NCBI GenBank assembly: GCA_021732785.1
Contig: JAKFUG010000037.1
Span: forward strand, 62,001 to 126,000
Length of the DNA: 64,000 bases
Direction: 5' to 3'
DNA from: Planctomycetaceae bacterium
GTDB taxonomy: Bacteria; Planctomycetota; Planctomycetia; Planctomycetales; Planctomycetaceae
The notes below the pieces were generated by a model. It ran no database searches, was not told the DNA's origin, and saw only the letters and a program-made list of their open reading frames with translations. Positions 58,489-64,000 of the stretch are shown here, in pieces (within the stretch, counting starts at the first letter, position 1; each line of letters starts with the position of its first letter). Made by a program: the position numbers and the translations under genes.

Positions 58489-61386
58489 CTAATCGAGGTA
58501 AACGAATTCGTTGAGTCGCAGCAGGCCGCGGAGGTAGGCGCGCCACGTTTCCGTTTTGATCTGGTCGGCGGCGGTTTCATTCTCGCGCAGCAGCTTGTCG
58601 GCGTTCGTCAGGAAGTCTTGCGCCGCGTGGATTTCATCCGCTGTTGCCGGACGTGCGAACAACAACTCGCAGGCGAAATTGACGCGGACTTCCGCATCGG
58701 AGGATTGAGCCACAATCCGCGCCGCAATCCGTTGCGATTGTTCATGCACCAGCGGATCGTTCAACAGGAACAGCGCTTGTAACGGCGTCGTACTCGTCAT
58801 GCGCGCGGCCGTGCTGGTGGAGGGATCGGCTCCGTCGAAGATCGCCAGATACGGATGCCGCTGGATGCGTTGCGTCATCAGGTACACACTGCGGCGGCGG
58901 TTGTCATACACGGCTTTGAACGGCTTGTGCTGCGTGAAGTCCCACGTGTCTTGAGACGGAAACGGATGCGCTCCGGCGGGTGAAAAATCGAGGCTTTCCG
59001 CCAGAAACAGCAGGGTGTCACGGATCGCTTCGGCATCGAGCCGACGTCGCGGGAAACCGGACAACCAGTCGTGGGTCGGATCCTGTGCGATGGCTTGAGC
59101 ATCGCGGACACTCGATTGCCGATAGGTTCGCGACAACATCATCATCCGGTGCAGCGCTTTGAACGACCACCCGCCGGTCCGAAACTGCGTGGCGAGATGA
59201 TCGAGCAATTCCGGATGTGTCGGCGGTTTGCCCTGCTTGCCGAAATCATTCGGTGTCGGCACGAGGCCCCGGCCGAAGTGATGCTGCCAGACGCGGTTCG
59301 CCATCACCCGCGCGGGCAAAGGATTCTCCGGCGACACGATCCATTCGGCCAACTCACGGCGGCCACTGGACGGAATGCCGTCCGGCAACGGACCGCCCCC
59401 CAGTACCGCGGGAAAGTGTCGCGGCACCATGTCCCCGGTGCGCGCCGGATCGCCTTTGATCTGCACCGCGGCATCGTGTTGGGTTTTGGAATCGACGACG
59501 GCGTACACCGTCTCGAATAACGGCGGCTGACTGCGATGGTCCCTGGCACGGCGCTCAGCGTTTTTCAGTTCTTGCTCGACCGCGGGCTGGTCATCGGCCG
59601 TCGCTTTCTTGAGCCGCTCCTTGAGCTTCGTGACTTCGTCATCCAGCCTTGTCTGCTCCTTGGTCCGCGCGGCAAGCGCCTGCTCCATCTCGGCCCGTTT
59701 TTCCGGCGAAACCAGCGGCACGAAGTCGTGCTGCCGCTTGTCGAGTTCGATGCCCGGCCACGGATACCGCGTGCTTTGGAAGACGCCGTACAGACCGTAG
59801 TAATCGCGCGTGGTGATCGGATCGAACTTGTGATCATGGCAGCGGGCACAACTCACCGTCATGCCGAGGAATGCACGGCCGAGATTATCGATCGTGTCTT
59901 CAATCGTCAGATGTTGCGGGTAATCGTCCACGCGCGAACCGAACCGCCGCGAATTGGCAATGTAACCGGTGGCGATGAGCCGCTGGTCACGTTCGGTGTC
60001 CGAATTGCCGCCGCGGAGATCACCGGCGAGTTGATCGCGGACGAATTCGTCGTAGGGCAAATCGCGATTGAACGCCTCGATCACCCAATCCCGATAACGG
60101 TGCATCTGCGGAATCGGGTAGTCGGAATTATCCCCCGCGGTGTCGGCATAGCGGACCACATCCAGCCAGTGTCGCCCCCAGCGTTCTCCGTATCGGGGTG
60201 ATTCGAGCAATCGATCCACGACATGCGCGAACGCTTCGTTCGATTCGTCAGCGAGAAACGCGGCCACATCGGCGGGCGTCGGCGGCAAGCCGGTGAGATC
60301 GAATGTCGCCCGGCGAATCAGCGTCCGCTTGTCGGCATCGGGGGTGGGGTGCAGTCCTTGGGCTTCCATCTTTGCGAGAACGAAACGATCGATGTCGCCG
60401 CGCGGCCAGGCGATGTTCTTCACCGGGGGGACAGCCGGCGCGGTGATTGGTCGCAGCGACCAGAACTGACGCGCGGCGGCGATGTCGATCTGTTTGCCGA
60501 TGTGCTTCGTTGTCGCCGAACGCGGGTCCGGAGCACCAATCTTGACCCACCGCTCGAGGTCCGCAATTTCCGCGTCCGACAATTTCCCATCGGGCGGCAT
60601 CTGCATGTCGTCCTTCGTATACCGGACCGCCTGAATCAGCAGACTCTTTTCGAGATCCCCCGGCACCACCGCCGGTCCGTTCGTTCCCCCGCGGCGAATG
60701 GTGGCCCGCGAATCGACCAGCAAATCGCCCTGCAATTCCTTCGCTTCGGCACTGTGACACTCGTAACACTTCTGCACCAGCAGTGGACGAATGCGTTTCT
60801 CGAAGAAGGCAAGATCGTCTTCGCTGATCGGCGTGGTGACGCCATCGTATTGCCCGCGCCAGAGTTCAATGCCGGAGAAATTCGCGGCCCCGCCCTGGCT
60901 CGTCAGGACAATCTTTCCGTCTTTAGGAGACGTATACCACGGGCCGAGCTTTTCCCAATGTCCGCCGGTGCCGCTGTTGTAACGCGCCATCACCTGTTGC
61001 CCGTTCACCGCGATCGAAAACGTTTCGGGATCGTTGTCTTCCCAGACGTACAGAAAGACGGTGAAGGTGCCGGCGGGGATGTCGGTTAATTCAACACGAT
61101 TGCCACCCCAGCGGCTGCTGCGGATCATCTTCGCCCGGTCGGAATCGGTCGCCGGGACCAACGGCACATTCTGATTTTCGAAGGCCTTGTCCTTGCAGAT
61201 ATAGTGCGGAGAATCGCTTCCTTCCCATGGGTGACCATCAATCGTCGCCGCCGGGCCGTTCAGATTCAGTCCGCGAAAAAACGTGGGGGCCGACTCCGCG
61301 GTGAAAGCCGAAGTCGTCAGAAATACAACGAGGATCGCACCGCGCAGCGCGTGACCGGCGCGGCGACAGCAGCCGTTGCTTGCCAT
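58489..61386 (-). CDS. DUF1549/DUF1553 'planctomycete cytochrome' protein with malectin-like N-terminus
   Basis: 965 residues. The signal peptide is followed by a lectin/malectin-like domain (about 35-178, FFRGLNLNGPAATIDGHPWE, VELTDIPAGTFTVFLYVWED). The cytochrome-like domain PSCyt1 carries CYECH (207-211) with a Met in MQMPP (261-265) as possible axial ligand. DUF1549 follows from about residue 330 (GDIDRFVLAKMEAQGL) with a second heme motif, CARCH (513-517), in FLGMTVSCARCHDHKFDP. DUF1553 makes up the C-terminal 320 residues (RELAEWIVSPENPLPARVMA; TTPLQALFLLNDP). Periplasmic, probably electron-transfer or polysaccharide-related. Family partners DUF1501 are 5-15 kb away. Confidence 0.92.
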   Translation of the reverse strand: MASNGCCRRAGHALRGAILVVFLTTSAFTAESAPTFFRGLNLNGPAATIDGHPWEGSDSPHYICKDKAFENQNVPLVPATDSDRAKMIRSSRWGGNRVELTDIPAGTFTVFLYVWEDNDPETFSIAVNGQQVMARYNSGTGGHWEKLGPWYTSPKDGKIVLTSQGGAANFSGIELWRGQYDGVTTPISEDDLAFFEKRIRPLLVQKCYECHSAEAKELQGDLLVDSRATIRRGGTNGPAVVPGDLEKSLLIQAVRYTKDDMQMPPDGKLSDAEIADLERWVKIGAPDPRSATTKHIGKQIDIAAARQFWSLRPITAPAVPPVKNIAWPRGDIDRFVLAKMEAQGLHPTPDADKRTLIRRATFDLTGLPPTPADVAAFLADESNEAFAHVVDRLLESPRYGERWGRHWLDVVRYADTAGDNSDYPIPQMHRYRDWVIEAFNRDLPYDEFVRDQLAGDLRGGNSDTERDQRLIATGYIANSRRFGSRVDDYPQHLTIEDTIDNLGRAFLGMTVSCARCHDHKFDPITTRDYYGLYGVFQSTRYPWPGIELDKRQHDFVPLVSPEKRAEMEQALAARTKEQTRLDDEVTKLKERLKKATADDQPAVEQELKNAERRARDHRSQPPLFETVYAVVDSKTQHDAAVQIKGDPARTGDMVPRHFPAVLGGGPLPDGIPSSGRRELAEWIVSPENPLPARVMANRVWQHHFGRGLVPTPNDFGKQGKPPTHPELLDHLATQFRTGGWSFKALHRMMMLSRTYRQSSVRDAQAIAQDPTHDWLSGFPRRRLDAEAIRDTLLFLAESLDFSPAGAHPFPSQDTWDFTQHKPFKAVYDNRRRSVYLMTQRIQRHPYLAIFDGADPSTSTAARMTSTTPLQALFLLNDPLVHEQSQRIAARIVAQSSDAEVRVNFACELLFARPATADEIHAAQDFLTNADKLLRENETAADQIKTETWRAYLRGLLRLNEFVYLD

Positions 61387-61643
61387 AATTCAACTGTTCC
61401 TCCAATGCGGCGGCCATCGGGTCGGCGTTTCCTGTCAACACTCGCCAAAGATCGCCATCGGACGAGTCGATTTTACCGATGGATTGTATCTTACGGCCCA
61501 GTTTCCGCCGTTCCTGGCACTGTCAATTTGACACGCTCAAAAACGTGAACTAGGTTTCCTGTACGCTCTCCGCAGGCGGTTTGTAAAGCCTGACCGGAGT
61601 AATCATTCTCGACACCCAGCAGCGTCGTTTCGTGAGTCCGGCT

Positions 61644-61823
61644 ATGCAAATGATCCGCCGCTTTCTGAACGATGAACCCGGCACCACCGCCGTGGAATAT
61701 GCCATCATGCTGGCGTTAATCCTCATGGTCTGCATCGTGGGAGTCGCCGCGTTCGGCAATTCCCAGGATAGCTACTGGGGACGGATCAACGGCCAGATGA
61801 ACACCCACGGAATCGGTCCGTAA
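61644..61823 (+). CDS. Flp/Fap pilin component (59 aa)
   Basis: A small protein: MQMIRRFLNDEPGTTAVEYA continues into IMLALILMVCIVGVAAFGNS. This is the Flp type IVb pilin plan: a short basic leader, G-TTAVEYA cleavage context with Glu at position 5 and a single hydrophobic helix. Start ATG 61644 fits the family; GTG 61632 would add four residues. No tad/rcp genes are in the window, so it is a lone pilin gene. The intergenic regions on both sides show no repeat family. Confidence 0.9.
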   Translation: MQMIRRFLNDEPGTTAVEYAIMLALILMVCIVGVAAFGNSQDSYWGRINGQMNTHGIGP

Positions 61824-62007
61824 CCGTTGCCGGCTCGTCCCATTCGATCTTCCAGCAGCCTGGGGACTTCTCTCCCCGGGCTGATCGCATTTTCCGCCGG
61901 TCGCTCGGATCGAACGCGGCAATGATGTATCGTGGCGGTGATGGGACACAATGGGGGTCCAACACGGTTTGAAAGCTTCAGCGACACGACATCCGGAGCG
62001 CGGAACA

Positions 62008-63471
62008 ATGCGGCGATTCTACATCGGATGGTGGCTAATCTGCGCGTACGTTTCCGTAGCCTCGGCGGCGACAACACCACCAAATATCATCGTGGTGCTG
62101 ACCGATGACCAAGGCTACGGCGATCTCTCGTGCCATGGCAATCCGATCCTGAAGACGCCGCATCTCGACAAGCTGCATGCCGAGAGCGTCCGGTTCACCG
62201 ACTTCCATGTCAGCCCGACGTGTTCCCCCACGCGCTCGGCGTTGATGACCGGTCGCCACGAGTTCAAAAACGGCGTCACGCATACCATTCACGAGCGCGA
62301 GCGGTTGACTCTCAAAGCCACCACGCTCGCGCAAGTGCTGCAAACGGCCGGGTACCAGACGGGGATTTTCGGCAAGTGGCACCTTGGCGATGAAGACCCC
62401 TATCAACCCGAGAAACGGGGTTTCGATGAGGTCTTCATTCACGGCGGCGGAGGCATTGGCCAAACTTATCCCGGCAGTTGTGGCGATGCGCCGCAGAACA
62501 GTTATTTCGGCCCCGTCATCAAGCACAACGGCAAGTTCGAGAAGACGACCGGCTATTGCACCGACGAGTTCTTCCAGCATGCGATGGCCTGGATGGACAA
62601 AGCCCGCACGAGCGGCAAGCCCTTCCTGACGTGGATCGCGACGAATGCGCCGCATGGCCCGCTGGACATCACGCCGGAGTACGAAGCGATCTACAAAGGA
62701 AAAGTGCCGGCCAACGTGGCGAAATTCTTTGGAATGATCGCGAACATTGATGACAACGTCGGCAAGCTGCAGGCGTTTCTCACCGAAAAGCAACTCGACG
62801 AAAACACGCTGGTAATTTTCATGAACGACAACGGCGGCACATCGGGGGTGGCCACATTCAATGCGGGACTACGCGGAGCCAAAGCGACTCCGTGGGAAGG
62901 AGGCACGCGCGCGGCGTCATTCTGGCGATGGAAGAAAACGCTGGTGCCGGGCGATGTCTCCGCCTTGACGGCACATCTTGATGTCTTGCCGACGTTAGCC
63001 GAACTCGCCGGCGCGAAACTCTCTGATGCGGTTCAAAAGCAGGTGGAAGGTCGCAGCCTGGTCCCCTTGTTGAAGAACCCCCAAGCCGCGTGGAATGAAC
63101 GGTTCCTCTTCACGCAGGTCGGGCGTTGGGATCCGAAGACCGATGGCCGACAAGCCCGCCGCGAAAATGCCGCCGTCCGCTGGCAAACTTACACACTCGT
63201 CGCTACTCCGAAAGAGACCAAGGGCGAATGGGCGTTGTTCGATCTGGCGACCGATCCGGGACAAAAACAGGACATCACCACAGCCCATGCGGAGATCGTC
63301 CAGAAGATGTCCGCGGCCTACGACACTTGGTGGGACAGCTTGCCGCCGTACCTCGTCAACGAACAGCAGACCGGTCCGAAATGGAACCCGTTCCACGAAC
63401 AATACTGGAAGCAATACCGCGGCCCGGGCCCCAACAACGCCCCCGTCCCGGCCGACTTTGAATTGCCCTGA
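62008..63471 (+). CDS. Secreted arylsulfatase-family enzyme
   Basis: 487 residues from ATG 62008. A leader MRRFYIGWWLICAYVSVASA is followed by PPNIIVVLTDDQGYGDLSCH (metal-binding Asp pair at 33-34) and SPTCSPTRSALMTGRHEFKN with the formylglycine Cys at 72 in C-S-P-T-R. Further metal/substrate residues are in GIFGKWHLGDEDP and ATNAPHGPLD and FMNDNGGTSG. The enzyme hydrolyses sulfate esters, probably from sulfated polysaccharide, after Cys is converted to formylglycine by a maturase not identified here (the SUMF1 protein at 10889 seems non-catalytic). Confidence 0.93.
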   Translation: MRRFYIGWWLICAYVSVASAATTPPNIIVVLTDDQGYGDLSCHGNPILKTPHLDKLHAESVRFTDFHVSPTCSPTRSALMTGRHEFKNGVTHTIHERERLTLKATTLAQVLQTAGYQTGIFGKWHLGDEDPYQPEKRGFDEVFIHGGGGIGQTYPGSCGDAPQNSYFGPVIKHNGKFEKTTGYCTDEFFQHAMAWMDKARTSGKPFLTWIATNAPHGPLDITPEYEAIYKGKVPANVAKFFGMIANIDDNVGKLQAFLTEKQLDENTLVIFMNDNGGTSGVATFNAGLRGAKATPWEGGTRAASFWRWKKTLVPGDVSALTAHLDVLPTLAELAGAKLSDAVQKQVEGRSLVPLLKNPQAAWNERFLFTQVGRWDPKTDGRQARRENAAVRWQTYTLVATPKETKGEWALFDLATDPGQKQDITTAHAEIVQKMSAAYDTWWDSLPPYLVNEQQTGPKWNPFHEQYWKQYRGPGPNNAPVPADFELP

Positions 63472-63483
63472 ATCTCGAAGCAT

Positions 63484-64000
63484 ATGAACGACACAATGAT
63501 GGCAGACAGCGACCGATTTTCGACCGGCATTCCCGCACTGGACGACCTGCTCGGCGGCGGTCTCGTTCCCGGCACGCTCACCGTGGTGATGGGGGCCACC
63601 GGCATTGGCAAGACGCAACTCGGGCTGCAATTCGCCGACGCCGGGAGGAAACAGGAAGGGCAGCGCGGTTGCCTCTTCGATATGACGACCCGCGGCGACG
63701 CACAGAACCACGCTGCGTACGCCCAACGCTTGTGTGACTGGACGCTGCGCGAACGGCCGGTCGATCTCCCGTGGCAACCCGCGGAACTGTGGGACGCCGC
63801 GGCATCACGGTACGACTACTTCCACATCTTCGAGCGTTCCGGCCGGCGCGTGACGGTGCATGACATCGATCACGATCAATGGCAGGAATGGAAGGTCGAA
63901 CTGAATCACAAACTGGAACAGGCGATCGCGTACTTCTATGCCAACTTCGTCCACGGCGTGCGGCGCTGCGTGATCGACGGCGTCGAACCCGCGGACAAAG
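63484..64000 (+). CDS. RecA-superfamily (KaiC-like) ATPase, N-terminal part (runs off window)
   Basis: ATG 63484 starts a frame that continues without stop to the window end (172 codons). [20 protein letters not shown] continues [20 protein letters not shown] and the Walker A GATGIGKT, an N-terminus typical of KaiC/RadA-type RecA ATPases. After the P-loop it reads [20 protein letters not shown] and then a segment [20 protein letters not shown] that I do not recognise. A second region '[17 protein letters not shown]' may hold the Walker B Asp. It starts 12 bases after the sulfatase stop, so the two are in one transcript. The role is unknown. Confidence 0.75.
   Translation, partial: MNDTMMADSDRFSTGIPALDDLLGGGLVPGTLTVVMGATGIGKTQLGLQFADAGRKQEGQRGCLFDMTTRGDAQNHAAYAQRLCDWTLRERPVDLPWQPAELWDAAASRYDYFHIFERSGRRVTVHDIDHDQWQEWKVELNHKLEQAIAYFYANFVHGVRRCVIDGVEPADK

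Overview
The window is a GC-rich stretch of a planctomycete chromosome (Planctomycetota, probably a Planctomycetaceae/Gemmataceae-type member). The assignment rests on family content: two DUF1501 proteins, a DUF1549/DUF1553 'planctomycete cytochrome' protein with two CxxCH motifs, a DUF1559 protein with a prepilin leader, a secreted sulfatase, an SUMF1-type lipoprotein, many secreted or lipid-anchored proteins of unknown function, and frequent GTG/TTG starts. No rRNA, tRNA, CRISPR array, prophage or complete IS element was found.

Layout. 1-10.4 kb: partial DUF420 protein, zinc-ribbon membrane protein, DHDPS-like aldolase, a lipoprotein, a secretin-N-like gene that appears frameshifted, a DUF4870 membrane protein, a large polytopic membrane protein and a DUF3445 protein. 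10.4-17.3 kb: a RelE-like toxin-antitoxin pair, SUMF1-like lipoprotein, tandem-FHA protein, a two-gene secreted PQQ-propeller unit and adenylate kinase. 17.4-22.3 kb: a 1603-residue secretin with four internal repeats and a clear terminator. 23-31 kb: two tandem DUF3299 proteins, two tandem secreted paralogues, an M24 peptidase, a PhyH-type dioxygenase and a polyhydroxybutyrate-depolymerase-type esterase. 31.4-36.5 kb: a signalling block of STAS protein, receiver-HATPase protein and a 1099-residue hybrid kinase with HPt domain. 36.7-43.6 kb: citrate-synthase-like protein lacking two catalytic residues, threonine synthase, DprA, a ClpP-like protein and DUF1501. 43.8-50.8 kb: TetR regulator with a readable promoter/operator, a membrane fusion protein, AlkA-type glycosylase, a methyltransferase, a lipoprotein and XerC/D. 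50.9-64 kb: second DUF1501, second toxin-antitoxin pair, DUF1559 pseudopilin, a Rieske / small protein / retropepsin-like cluster, MenC-like enolase, archaeal-type phosphoglycerate mutase, DUF1549/1553, Flp pilin, sulfatase and the start of a RecA/KaiC-like ATPase.

The most striking non-coding feature is the number of dispersed palindromic repeat families. At least seven families recur within 64 kb. One (core CACTGGCTCTGCCAGTG) has six copies, every one 3' of a stop codon. An 85-bp element with TCGTGTCC/GGACACGA ends has two copies, both in divergent promoter regions. One copy of a third family overlaps the 5' end of the DUF1559 gene and supplies its apparent start codon.

The best candidate for an undescribed system is the pair at 54663-55285. 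A 69-residue protein resembling the N-terminus of a ParD-like antitoxin in this same window overlaps by ATGA the gene of a retropepsin-like aspartic protease, giving a toxin-antitoxin-like layout with a protease in the toxin position. All family names come from reading the translated sequences; no database search was run.
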